Below, in pieces: positions 1-8,646 of a DNA stretch of 64,000 nt. Under the pieces are notes generated by a model. The model saw only the letters and a list, made by a program, of their open reading frames with translations, had not been told where the DNA came from and did no database searches. Each line of letters starts with the position of its first letter. Position 1 is the first letter of the stretch. This stretch comes from Bacteroidota bacterium. Its GTDB lineage: Bacteria; Bacteroidota; Bacteroidia; JABDFU01. The DNA lies in assembly GCA_016183775.1 (NCBI GenBank), contig JACPDY010000093.1, forward strand, positions 1-64,000. Reading direction: 5' to 3'. The position numbers and the translations under genes are program-made.

Positions 1-2
1 GA

Positions 3-1865
3 GCAGGAAATATTTTTATTACGGGTGATACGTATTCAACAAATATGCCTCAAAAACACCTTGCAGGGGCATATAATCAGCTTGTTAACTCCGGGGGATA
101 CGATGCTTTTGTTATTAAGTTTGATATTGTAAAGAGTGAATTACTTTGGGCTACTTATTATGGGGGGAGTGGCGATGAATGGGGAGCAAGTATAGGTACT
201 GATATAGCAGGAAATATTTTTATAACCGGGCAAACCACATCAGCTAACTTTCCACTACAAGCTTCTGGCACAGCTTACTATCAGTCAATCATAAAAGTAA
301 CGGGAAGTAACTTTGATGCCTTTGTTGTTAAATTTAATAATCTAAATTCATTAGTATGGAGTACCTTTTATGGTGGAGGAAATTTTGATTGTGGCAACTC
401 GGTTGTAACAGACTTTTTTGGAAACATATACTTAACCGGTCAAACTAATTCTTCTGACTTCCCGATTTTTTCTTCAACGGGGGCTTATAACCAATCAGTA
501 TGGGGAGGAAGCAATGACTCGTACGTAGTAAAATTTTCAAATTCCGGTTTGTTACTTTGGTCTTCTTATCTCGGAGGTAAGGGTACTGAATTTGGTGCAA
601 CAGCTATTGCAGACGCCAGTGGTAATATTTTTATAAACGGACGGATATCGGGTTTTTCTACCGGGTTTCCACTATTGAATCCATTTGCTGGAAGCTATTT
701 TCAGGGAAGCCTCTCCGGCTCTTTATCGGATTATTTTATAGTTAAGTTTAACCCGCTAGGAGTAATACTTTGGTCAACTTTTTTTGGTGGCACTTCTGAT
801 GAAGAACAATCGAATTCTTTCGACAACTGCTCAATAGATTCCTGTGGAAATATTTTTGTTGCGTTCATCACCAAATCTTCCGACTTGCCTCTAATCAAGG
901 GTTGTGATGAGTTTCATGATGGAACTTATGGAGGTGGGAATTCCTGGGGCGATTGTTTTGTTACAAAATTTTCTAATACAGGTATATTATTATGGAATAC
1001 ATACTTGGGCGGCGGAAGTGACGAGTTTAATATTTCTATTGCAAATGATAATAATGGTGCGCTGTTTCTCACATTAAGAACTTTCTCAAATGGTGGTATG
1101 CCAATCTTAAATAAAGCAGCTGCATATAATGACAACACCTTTAACGGAATTTCTGATCTTTTTATAACAAAATTTTCTCATACAAATACATATAGTCAAT
1201 CCCAGGTAAATAGTGATTGTAGTTGCAGTGGATCAGCAACAGTAACGTTGAACTGCCACTACCAAGACTTCAATTATGTATGGAGCACAGGCAGCCAAAC
1301 ATTAAATACTCCAAATAAAACAAATACCATTACAGGTTTATGTATGGGTACATATACAGTAACTGTAACAAGTAATTGTAATCAATCACTAACAGCTATT
1401 TATAATATTATTGGTGGTGGTGGCACAATTTCTTTAAGCAGCACCATAATAAATCCAACATGTACTACTTCAGGGATGGCTTCTATTACAGCCAATGGAG
1501 GAACTGCCCCTTATTCTTATTTGTGGAGCACCGGTAATTCCACACAAACTGTCACTGGTTTATCCGCAGGTCAATTTACCGTAACAGTTACTGATAAAAA
1601 CAGCTGTACTGCCATTGCTACAATAGTAATAATTTCACCTGTGAAATTGGTTGTGCAGTTTGATAAAGGAACAGCCAACTGTGCAGGTTGCGGTTGCAAG
1701 GAATGGATAATGATAAATGCTGTAGGTGGCACAAGCCCATATAGTTATTTATGGTCGGATGGCTCTGTAAACAGGTATAAAAATAAACTTTGTTCCGGAA
1801 CACATAAAGTGAATATTAAAGATAAAAACGGATGTAGTGTAGATGTTAACCTTACCGCACCTTAA
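3..1865 (+). CDS. Partial SBBP-repeat surface protein with SprB repeat and CGCKEW C-terminal domain
   Basis: The reading frame is open to the left edge, so the 5' end (signal peptide, N-terminal domain) lies outside the window. The visible 620 or so residues hold about seven SBBP beta-propeller repeats, recognisable by recurring FVVKF, LWSTYYGG and GNIFITG signatures, over roughly the first 390 residues. A diverged Cys-containing SprB-like repeat and one typical SprB repeat (APYSYLWSTG ... FTVTVTDKNSC) follow. The last 70 residues are the Cys-rich domain shared with five other proteins here (CAGCGCKEW ... LCSG ... NGCSVDVNLTAP). Such proteins are normally exported cell-surface or adhesin-like proteins. 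The secretion route by the final domain is inferred. The frame ends in TAA, and the downstream gene is convergent. Confidence 0.85.
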   Translation, partial: AGNIFITGDTYSTNMPQKHLAGAYNQLVNSGGYDAFVIKFDIVKSELLWATYYGGSGDEWGASIGTDIAGNIFITGQTTSANFPLQASGTAYYQSIIKVTGSNFDAFVVKFNNLNSLVWSTFYGGGNFDCGNSVVTDFFGNIYLTGQTNSSDFPIFSSTGAYNQSVWGGSNDSYVVKFSNSGLLLWSSYLGGKGTEFGATAIADASGNIFINGRISGFSTGFPLLNPFAGSYFQGSLSGSLSDYFIVKFNPLGVILWSTFFGGTSDEEQSNSFDNCSIDSCGNIFVAFITKSSDLPLIKGCDEFHDGTYGGGNSWGDCFVTKFSNTGILLWNTYLGGGSDEFNISIANDNNGALFLTLRTFSNGGMPILNKAAAYNDNTFNGISDLFITKFSHTNTYSQSQVNSDCSCSGSATVTLNCHYQDFNYVWSTGSQTLNTPNKTNTITGLCMGTYTVTVTSNCNQSLTAIYNIIGGGGTISLSSTIINPTCTTSGMASITANGGTAPYSYLWSTGNSTQTVTGLSAGQFTVTVTDKNSCTAIATIVIISPVKLVVQFDKGTANCAGCGCKEWIMINAVGGTSPYSYLWSDGSVNRYKNKLCSGTHKVNIKDKNGCSVDVNLTAP

Positions 1866-1892
1866 AAACAAAATCATCAGAGTAAAATCTCT

Positions 1893-2309
1893 TTACTTAT
1901 AAGGCGACCCCATTTTAAAAATATTCATGCCTTCATCCCCTTCTCTCCTGATTTTTGCCTGCATTTTAAAGGCCATATCCGCATAGTGATAAAGTTTCGC
2001 GTTTTTAAGAAACATTATTGCTTTTTCATCACCATTAATAATATTGGCAGCTGCGGCCCAATGGAAAGCTCTTTTTTGAAATAGAATGTCGAAGGCTTTG
2101 GGGTCTTCCCAAACAGCATTAATAAAGGCAGCTAAAATATAATGTTTGTTTTGTATAAGCCATTGCAGACTTTTAACATCGCCACTTACACCGTCTCTAA
2201 GCATGGTCAGTTCTTTAAAGTTGTGTTGAATTAACCAGTTAAAGGCAGCAGTATCGCCGCATTCAATATAAAGTGATAATTTTTCTATGGCTTCCTGCGG
2301 ATAATTCAT
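1893..2309 (-). CDS. Hypothetical helical protein, 138 aa
   Basis: A small cytoplasmic-looking protein with no signal peptide or membrane segment. It is almost entirely alpha-helical, with recurring short units (AFNWLIQHNF, SLQWLIQNKH, AFDILFQKRA, AIMFLKNAKL) spaced about 30 residues apart, reminiscent of ankyrin-like or other solenoid repeats. I do not recognise a specific family. It sits 20 bp downstream of the TonB receptor gene on the same strand, so it may be co-transcribed, though a role in receptor function cannot be inferred. Confidence 0.7.
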   Translation of the reverse strand: MNYPQEAIEKLSLYIECGDTAAFNWLIQHNFKELTMLRDGVSGDVKSLQWLIQNKHYILAAFINAVWEDPKAFDILFQKRAFHWAAAANIINGDEKAIMFLKNAKLYHYADMAFKMQAKIRREGDEGMNIFKMGSPYK

Positions 2310-2329
2310 CTGTATATATTTTTAAGCGT

Positions 2330-4870
2330 TTAATGGTCAGATGCCGTGCCTGCCGGCCGGCAGGGAATAGTCAATATATTCATTTTCAGCTTGTCTCGGC
2401 CCGGAATAGCATAGGTTCTGTTAGTAACATCTTTGACCCAATAGTAAGAAATGGTGTTGTTAACCTGCAGTAAATTTAAAACTTCAACCCCAAGCCACAC
2501 TGATCTTAAATTATGGAAAGGATTGTGTGGAAGCAATTTTTTACCTTCCTTCAGAAGTTGGTATGAAAATCCGATATCAACTCTTCTGTAAGGAGGCATG
2601 CGCAATGTATCTTTGTAACGTTGATAGGTAGGAGGGCCGAAGGGTAAAGAACTTCCGAATAATAAGTTCAGGTGCATTTTAAAGTCGGGAAATTTCGGCA
2701 GGTAATCCTGAAAGAAAAGACTGAAATTAACCAGTTGGTCGGAAGGGCGTGGGATATAGCCGGGCTCGTGCCGCACACTATCCGTCTTTACAATGTTGTT
2801 TGTATATCCGGCAATTATTTTTTCACCGTCACTGTTGTAATAATCATAATAATAATCATTGCGGATATTTTCTTTGGTTTGAAGTAACGACAGGCTGAAC
2901 CATGATTCTATTCCATTTACAAACTCGCCATTGATCTTAAAGTCCATGCCGGTGGCATAACCATGTGCATTGTTGGAGGCGAAATAACGGATGCGTACGT
3001 TATCAATTTCATAGGGAATAAGATCGTTTAATATTTTGTAATAAGCTTCTGACACAAATTTGAACGGACGGTTCCAGAGTTTAAAATTATAATCACTTGC
3101 TAACACCAGGTGAATGGATTGCTGCGCTTTAACATCGGTATGCACAACTCCATCCATACTTCGAAGCTCGCGGTAAAACGGAGGCTGGTAATAAAACCCT
3201 CCTGATGCCCGGAAAAGAAAATTGTGTTTCCAATTGGGTTTATACGCGAAGGTAGCTCGCGGGCTGATAACAGTTTGTTGATTAAGGTCCCAGTAATTGG
3301 CCCGCAAACCCGCCGTGATGATAAGCGTAGAGGTGTCGCGCAGATCTTTGTTCCATATGTACTGTGTGTAAGCTGAAAAGCGATTTGAAGAAAGAGTATT
3401 TTCTGTTTTTAATACTTTTTGCAAATTAATTTCGGAGAGGTTGCCCTGTGGCAAGGAATAGCCCGCTGAATCAACATAATTCCATTCACTCAGCTTGTCT
3501 GTTATCAATTCATGCTGAGCTTTTACACCCCATAACATCAGATTTTTTCCTCTCAGGTAACTTCCTTTATGCTCAGCGTTCATTACTGTTCCATCAAGAT
3601 AATTACGCGCATGGTTAAGGTAGGTGCCAACTCCAAGGTTCGCTTTTACCTGTCCGAAACTTGGTTTGCCAAAATCTGTTTCTATCTGGTCAATGTAATA
3701 TTGCCCCATAATATCAAATGTTTCATCTTCCGAAGTTTTATAAACAGATGAAATAAATTTCATTTGCAGCCTGTCGTTCGGCCTATAGATGGCGGATAAC
3801 GCGGCCTGGCCTGTTTCAAACCGGTCAACTTCCTGTCCGTCGAAATAAACCAGGAAGCGAAGCGCCTGGTTTACGGTACCAAACTGTGTTTCGCGGGTTT
3901 GAGGAACCACATTGTATTTATTGTTTGAATACATACCCAGCAGATCGATCTCCCATTTATCTGAAATATCATACGTTAAAAAGGTCTGCAGATCAATGAA
4001 TGATGGCCGGTAATCACCTTTCACATCTGTTTTGCCGAGCAGGTATTGATTCGTTTTATAACGCGCACCAATTATCCATGTAAAGCGAAAGTCCTTTGAA
4101 GCTCCTTCCAGGTGTGCACTTCCGCCAAGAAGGCTGGCCGACCCTGTCCCGTTGAATTTACGAGGTCTGCGGTACTGTATATCAAGCACCGATGAAAGTT
4201 TGTCTCCGTATTTTGCTTCAAAGCCTCCTGCAGAAAAAAGGATAGAGGAGACCATATCTCCGTTCACAAAACTTAATCCTTCCTGCTGACCGGATCGGGC
4301 TAGGAAAGGGCGATACACTTCAATGTCGTTCACGTACACCAGATTCTCATCATAATTCCCGCCTCTTACTGAATAGGCGGAGCTTAGTTCATTTCTGCTC
4401 GAAACACCGGGTTGCGAAAACAGTATGGCATTGAAATCGCCGGAAGCTGTAGGAATGAAAGAGACTACTTTGGGATCGAGCCGGGTGGTACCTGTTGCAC
4501 GGATGTTATCCGTTACTTCAACATCGGGTAAAATTATTTTTGTGTTTAATGTGAGCGAAATGTTTAGTTCGAAGCGCTGTCCGGGTTTTAAGTTGACCGC
4601 TTTCTTTTGCTGATTGTATCCGAGGTTTGAAAAAACAATTTCAATCTCTTTGTTGGCCGGAACTTTGTATTCGTAATTGCCGTCTTTATCTGTATAAACA
4701 GGGGCCTGTGAAGATCCGAACACGGATATCTGTATGTCTTCAGCAGGTTTGTTCTCGGCATTTATCAGCTTGCCATATATTGTTGCTGTGTTTTGGGCTT
4801 TAACAGTATAAAATGAAAAACTACAACTAAGTATAATTAAGGTGCAAAATGTATTTATTCCTCTTTTCAA
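2330..4870 (-). CDS. TonB-dependent outer-membrane receptor with carboxypeptidase-like N-terminal domain
   Basis: The 846 residues begin with a signal peptide ending near VKAQN. A CarboxypepD_reg-like beta-sandwich follows (about 28-110: TIYGKLINAENKPAEDIQIS, then a GNYEYKVPA turn), then a plug domain (about 120-235, with SAYSVRGGNYDENLVYVNDIEVY) and a 22-strand-type barrel to the C-terminus. The family takes up nutrients or siderophores by energy from TonB-ExbBD. No SusD partner is adjacent, so a glycan-uptake role is not indicated. The C-terminus reads IPCRPAGTASDH and is encoded by a GC-rich palindromic repeat (2348-2364), so the natural end has probably been replaced or extended. The next gene upstream (4976-5629) shares the N-terminal sandwich fold and may be in the same transcription unit. 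Confidence 0.9.
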   Translation of the reverse strand: MKRGINTFCTLIILSCSFSFYTVKAQNTATIYGKLINAENKPAEDIQISVFGSSQAPVYTDKDGNYEYKVPANKEIEIVFSNLGYNQQKKAVNLKPGQRFELNISLTLNTKIILPDVEVTDNIRATGTTRLDPKVVSFIPTASGDFNAILFSQPGVSSRNELSSAYSVRGGNYDENLVYVNDIEVYRPFLARSGQQEGLSFVNGDMVSSILFSAGGFEAKYGDKLSSVLDIQYRRPRKFNGTGSASLLGGSAHLEGASKDFRFTWIIGARYKTNQYLLGKTDVKGDYRPSFIDLQTFLTYDISDKWEIDLLGMYSNNKYNVVPQTRETQFGTVNQALRFLVYFDGQEVDRFETGQAALSAIYRPNDRLQMKFISSVYKTSEDETFDIMGQYYIDQIETDFGKPSFGQVKANLGVGTYLNHARNYLDGTVMNAEHKGSYLRGKNLMLWGVKAQHELITDKLSEWNYVDSAGYSLPQGNLSEINLQKVLKTENTLSSNRFSAYTQYIWNKDLRDTSTLIITAGLRANYWDLNQQTVISPRATFAYKPNWKHNFLFRASGGFYYQPPFYRELRSMDGVVHTDVKAQQSIHLVLASDYNFKLWNRPFKFVSEAYYKILNDLIPYEIDNVRIRYFASNNAHGYATGMDFKINGEFVNGIESWFSLSLLQTKENIRNDYYYDYYNSDGEKIIAGYTNNIVKTDSVRHEPGYIPRPSDQLVNFSLFFQDYLPKFPDFKMHLNLLFGSSLPFGPPTYQRYKDTLRMPPYRRVDIGFSYQLLKEGKKLLPHNPFHNLRSVWLGVEVLNLLQVNNTISYYWVKDVTNRTYAIPGRDKLKMNILTIPCRPAGTASDH
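2348..2364. repeat. GC-rich dispersed palindrome, copy 1
   Basis: The sequence CCTGCCGGCCGGCAGGG is a near-perfect palindrome in otherwise AT-rich DNA. Related CCTGCCTGCCGGCAGG sequences occur at about 22147, 40598, 52241 and 53012. Here it encodes the last residues of the TonB receptor. Confidence 0.7.
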
Positions 4871-4880
4871 AATTTATTTT

Positions 4881-4966
4881 GTTCAAAGTTCAAGGTTCAA
4901 CGTTCAGGATTTTATGTTTATCAATACATATTTATCTTGTTCTTCTTCAACTTTGAACCTTGAACC
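4881..4966. repeat. Inverted repeat of GTTCAAAGTTCAAGGTTCAA type in spacer
   Basis: The left arm GTTCAAAGTTCAAGGTTCAA (4881-4900) is complementary to TTCAACTTTGAACCTTGAAC (4946-4965). The arms are themselves tandem variants of a GTTCAA unit and almost fill the 105-bp spacer between two same-strand genes. This could form a long hairpin in RNA, but there is no T-run, so a terminator role is unproven. Confidence 0.65.
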
Positions 4967-4975
4967 CGTAACTTT

Positions 4976-5629
4976 TTAGTCCTTCTTCTTAAAATCACCC
5001 CTTTTCCAGGCTTGAATAAATTGTGTCCAGGCGATTGGGTTAAGTATGCTGTAGGATGGATATTGCCCGGCATAATATATTTTACTGTAACGCTGTTCCA
5101 TAGCGTATTTGTAATTCATAGATCCATCCATGGGCATAGTAGTATATAGTTCTTTCATATTGTCATAAGCCAGGTTTTTCCTTGCACGGTCCAGATCATC
5201 TTCCGGAGCGCGAAGGTTTAGAAACACCTGTTTGAATTGCTCTTTGGTTGGCCATGGAAATACTACAGATTCTTTTAACCAGATCGAATCCTTGTGAAGC
5301 ATTTGGATCAATGAATAACGGTTGGTAGATAAAGTGTCCGGAATAACAAACTCTGCCCTGGCATAACCCAATTCTGAAAAAACGAGCGTGTCGCCTTTTT
5401 GGGCCACAAATGAAAAGTATCCATAATAGTCAGCCACTGTTCCGTGACGGGTATGTTTTACGAAAATATTTGTAAATGGTACCGGTTTAAGGCTGTCTAC
5501 TTCAACTACAACTCCCGAAAATTGTATCAGGTCCTTGCTGTTTTGTGTTGTGTTTGCTTTATTTTGGGCGAATGAAATATTAATAATTCCGGTCGCAACA
5601 AGTGAAAAAATAAGGGCTATCTGGCGCAT
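4976..5629 (-). CDS. Secreted protein with carboxypeptidase-like regulatory domain, 217 aa
   Basis: A signal peptide (MRQIALIFSLVATGIINISFAQ) is followed by a CarboxypepD_reg-like beta-sandwich at about residues 35-110 (SGVVVEVDSLKPVPFTNIFV, YGYFSFVAQKGDTLVFSELGY). This is the fold used as the N-terminal extension of Bacteroidota TonB receptors. The C-terminal half is basic and aromatic-rich and not assignable. It is probably periplasmic or outer-membrane associated. The gene lies just upstream of, and on the same strand as, the TonB receptor, separated by an inverted-repeat spacer. It is divergent, with about 90 bp between start codons, from the T9SS protein at 5723. Confidence 0.8.
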   Translation of the reverse strand: MRQIALIFSLVATGIINISFAQNKANTTQNSKDLIQFSGVVVEVDSLKPVPFTNIFVKHTRHGTVADYYGYFSFVAQKGDTLVFSELGYARAEFVIPDTLSTNRYSLIQMLHKDSIWLKESVVFPWPTKEQFKQVFLNLRAPEDDLDRARKNLAYDNMKELYTTMPMDGSMNYKYAMEQRYSKIYYAGQYPSYSILNPIAWTQFIQAWKRGDFKKKD

Positions 5630-5722
5630 TAAAAATTGTTTAAAACCAAAGTTACAAATAACCTTTGTTTTATTTCAAAAATCGCTAATTTGGTGTCCGT
5701 TTTAACAATAAATAACTCAACA

Positions 5723-8557
5723 ATGAGCAAAAAATTATATGCAGCGTTACTTTTTTGGGCAATTTTCATTTCAACTCAATTGGTTGCAGGTAAATTCTAT
5801 TGGGTAGGAGGGAATGGCTTTTGGGATTATCAAACAACTCAATACTGGTCGTTAACAAGCGGAGGTACAGGCTTTGGAGGTGTTCCGGGTCCAAATGACA
5901 CAGTGTATTTCGATGCTAATTCGTTTGCAGGGACTTTTGGATCGGCGACAGTGGCAATATACGGAAGCAGCACAAACCCCGTTAAAGTACATACTATTGA
6001 TTTCACCGGTGTTACTGACAACCCAACGCTTTCTATGGGAGCGAATGACAACCTTGAAATATTCGGTTCAGTGATCCTGGATAGCCTCATATCGGTTAGT
6101 GTAAGCGGAAATGTAACGTTCAAGTCTGCAAAAAAAGGAAATATTATTAATCTGTTTGATAGGATCGTAAACTTTTCATCGATAATATTTGATGGCCCGG
6201 GTGGTGAATGGACACTGGGTGATAGTTTGCTTTCCAATGCTGCGATATCTTTATTTGCGGGTAATATTATTACAAATGGGTACAATATTCGTTGTAATAC
6301 TTTTACTGAAAGTGATATGGGGGCAGCCCGTGGAATTCAGTTGTCAAATGGATCGAAAATAATTTCAACCGGCGGCTGGAACTTTAACGATCAGGCAGGG
6401 ACGCTCAATTTTGTAATGGATGCGGGAACAACAATCATTATGAAAAATCCGGGATCTCTCACCACATTTGATGGGGGAGGATTGACGTATGCAAATGTGG
6501 CCTTCATGGGCATGGGAGGAAGTATAAACGGTGCTAACTATTATGATACATTATCGGTTCATCCGCAATCGACATTAACTATTCCTTCCGACATACAGCA
6601 TTTTAACGCGATTATGAGTTATGCTGCTCCGGGAGTGCCTGCCTCTGTTAACGGGGGAGCCTCACCCATAGTATTATATGATCAGGATGGCGGTTTAAAT
6701 TGTTTGAACTATACCGACCTGTTCAATATTGATGCGCAGGGTCCTGCCGGAACAACCTATAGCAGTTATGCAGGTACTAATTCAGGTGTGGTAACAGGGG
6801 TTTCTGTTGCAACTCCTACGTCATTCACATATGCTGCGTACAAAACAGCCAACTGCGCTGACGGAAATGATGCGGCCGTTGCAGTACAGGGTTCAGGTGG
6901 AATAGCTCCTTACACCTTCCAATGGCTTCCCGGAAATTATGTGGGCGATACTTTAAAAACTGCTATTGGAGGCACCACATATACAATAAATATGAAGGAT
7001 GTTTGTCATGCCGTTTATACATCCACTGTTTATGCCAATGGCCTGCCCGATAATGTAGTGTCGCCAACGATCAGTAATGACAGTGTTCTGTGTTATGGTC
7101 AAGGGATGGACGTATTTATTTCTACAATTTCAACCGGGGTGAATTACTCATGGAGCCCCGCTGCAGGTTTAAGCAGCACTAACTCAAATTACGCGTTTGC
7201 GAATCCCACCGCCACCACCACATATACTGTGACCATGTCGAGCGGTACATGTGTGAAATCATTAACTATAGCAATTAAGATCGAAAATCCCAAGGCCGTA
7301 TTGTCGCCTGATAGCATGGTGGTTTGCAGCGGCAGCGAATTTGTTTTAGATGGAGGCTCGAGTACCGGTATAATTAATTATCCTTCATGGGGAGGCTTGG
7401 AAATTGCCGATTTTACTGATTCATTAAGACCTAAAATTGTTGAAAAAAATATCGGGGGTATTTGGTATTATTTAAGCCTTTCCGGTAAGCAGTGCAGTTC
7501 AATGGATTCAATATATGTAGATATTGTTGATTCAATTATCAAGATACATGGAAATATAACCTACGATAACGGAACAGGTACTGTTACAAAGGGATATGTG
7601 AAGCTTTTTAAAGATACAAGCATTATCACACTTAAAGGGAAATTACAGATGATCGATTCGGTGCTGATACAGGCTAACGGCAGCTATGCGTTTGACTCTA
7701 CAAAGATCAAACCGGGCTATTATTTTATCAGCGCATATCCCGATCCGGTTATGTATCCCCGCGTAACCCCAATGTATTACCTGGATCCTGTTTATGCCAA
7801 TGATACATGTACTTTTTATTGGGATTCGGCTTACGCAATCACGGCAAATTGCGCTGATGATCTCCAGAAGAATATTGATATAGATCAATTGCCTGATCTT
7901 ACAACCATGGGCGGGAAGGCTGTTGTTAATGGCCATATACTTGAGGGTGCCGGGTATGTTGAATTGGGTAAAGGAAAATCCAACTTTATAACAATGAAAG
8001 TGGGTGATCCTGTAAAGGGTGTTGGTGTTGGTCTTGGAAAAAAACCAAACCCATCGGCGAATATAATAGCAACTGCAGCAACCGATACATCCGGCTTTTA
8101 CCAGTTTAAAAATATACCTCCGGGTAATTATGTGATATTCGCTGATATTCCGGGTTTGCCAATGGATTCAACTTACGAAATAAATATAACCGGTGTTGAT
8201 TCTGTTCCTGACATGGATTATTATGTGAATGACAGTATTATATATATTGATATTAGTACAACCTCTGTTAAAAATATTTCCGGTGCATCCGCTTACTCTG
8301 TATTTAAAGTATACCCTAATCCATATAATGGCGCTGTTACCTTTCACCTGAGTCTGAATGAAAAGTCGGCAGTAGCAATGGAAGTTTTCAATCTGCTTGG
8401 CGAAAAAATTTCTACACTGGAAAGGGCTGTTTTAAATGAAGGCGATCATCGGTATTCATTTAGTGCCAAGGACATTGGTTTGTCAGCGGGTATTTATGTA
8501 GTAAAACTAACAGTGAACAATAACATTTATACGAAACGCATTGTTGAGTTGAAGTAG
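5723..8557 (+). CDS. Large secreted protein with T9SS type A sorting domain
   Basis: I start at the ATG at 5723 because MSKKLYAALLFWAIFISTQLVAG is a clear signal peptide. An upstream in-frame ATG at 5636 would add 29 residues ahead of it. The mature protein (about 920 residues) has an N-terminal WVGGNGFWD / YWSLTSGG motif typical of large Bacteroidota adhesins, beta-rich stretches, an Ig/PKD-like domain (about 440-560) and carboxypeptidase-like sandwiches (about 630-890). The last 80 residues are a type A sorting domain (VYPNPYNGAVTFHL ... VFNLLGEKI ... GIYVVKLTVNN..YTKRIVEL). It should therefore be exported by the type IX secretion system and anchored or released at the surface. Its binding target is unknown. 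Confidence 0.9.
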   Translation: MSKKLYAALLFWAIFISTQLVAGKFYWVGGNGFWDYQTTQYWSLTSGGTGFGGVPGPNDTVYFDANSFAGTFGSATVAIYGSSTNPVKVHTIDFTGVTDNPTLSMGANDNLEIFGSVILDSLISVSVSGNVTFKSAKKGNIINLFDRIVNFSSIIFDGPGGEWTLGDSLLSNAAISLFAGNIITNGYNIRCNTFTESDMGAARGIQLSNGSKIISTGGWNFNDQAGTLNFVMDAGTTIIMKNPGSLTTFDGGGLTYANVAFMGMGGSINGANYYDTLSVHPQSTLTIPSDIQHFNAIMSYAAPGVPASVNGGASPIVLYDQDGGLNCLNYTDLFNIDAQGPAGTTYSSYAGTNSGVVTGVSVATPTSFTYAAYKTANCADGNDAAVAVQGSGGIAPYTFQWLPGNYVGDTLKTAIGGTTYTINMKDVCHAVYTSTVYANGLPDNVVSPTISNDSVLCYGQGMDVFISTISTGVNYSWSPAAGLSSTNSNYAFANPTATTTYTVTMSSGTCVKSLTIAIKIENPKAVLSPDSMVVCSGSEFVLDGGSSTGIINYPSWGGLEIADFTDSLRPKIVEKNIGGIWYYLSLSGKQCSSMDSIYVDIVDSIIKIHGNITYDNGTGTVTKGYVKLFKDTSIITLKGKLQMIDSVLIQANGSYAFDSTKIKPGYYFISAYPDPVMYPRVTPMYYLDPVYANDTCTFYWDSAYAITANCADDLQKNIDIDQLPDLTTMGGKAVVNGHILEGAGYVELGKGKSNFITMKVGDPVKGVGVGLGKKPNPSANIIATAATDTSGFYQFKNIPPGNYVIFADIPGLPMDSTYEINITGVDSVPDMDYYVNDSIIYIDISTTSVKNISGASAYSVFKVYPNPYNGAVTFHLSLNEKSAVAMEVFNLLGEKISTLERAVLNEGDHRYSFSAKDIGLSAGIYVVKLTVNNNIYTKRIVELK

Positions 8558-8579
8558 AATATGTGCAATAGTGCCAGGT

Positions 8580-8618
8580 ATAGATCCCCTCGCCATTCGC
8601 GGAGGGATCTATTTTTTT
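8580..8618 (+). terminator. Rho-independent terminator after T9SS protein gene
   Basis: A stem of ATAGATCCC-type arms (8580-8588 with 8604-8612) extends inward through further GC pairs, and is followed by a run of seven T. It lies 22 bp after the stop codon at 8557. Confidence 0.85.
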
Positions 8619-8633
8619 AAGCTGATTATTACT

Positions 8634-8641
8634 TACTTTTG
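8634..8641 (+). promoter_or_regulatory. Candidate -7 box TACTTTTG
   Basis: It matches the Bacteroidota TAnnTTTG -7 consensus exactly and lies only five bases before the ATG at 8647, which would give a leaderless or near-leaderless mRNA. No clear -33 TTG element at the usual distance was found. Confidence 0.35.
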
Positions 8642-8646
8642 TTTGA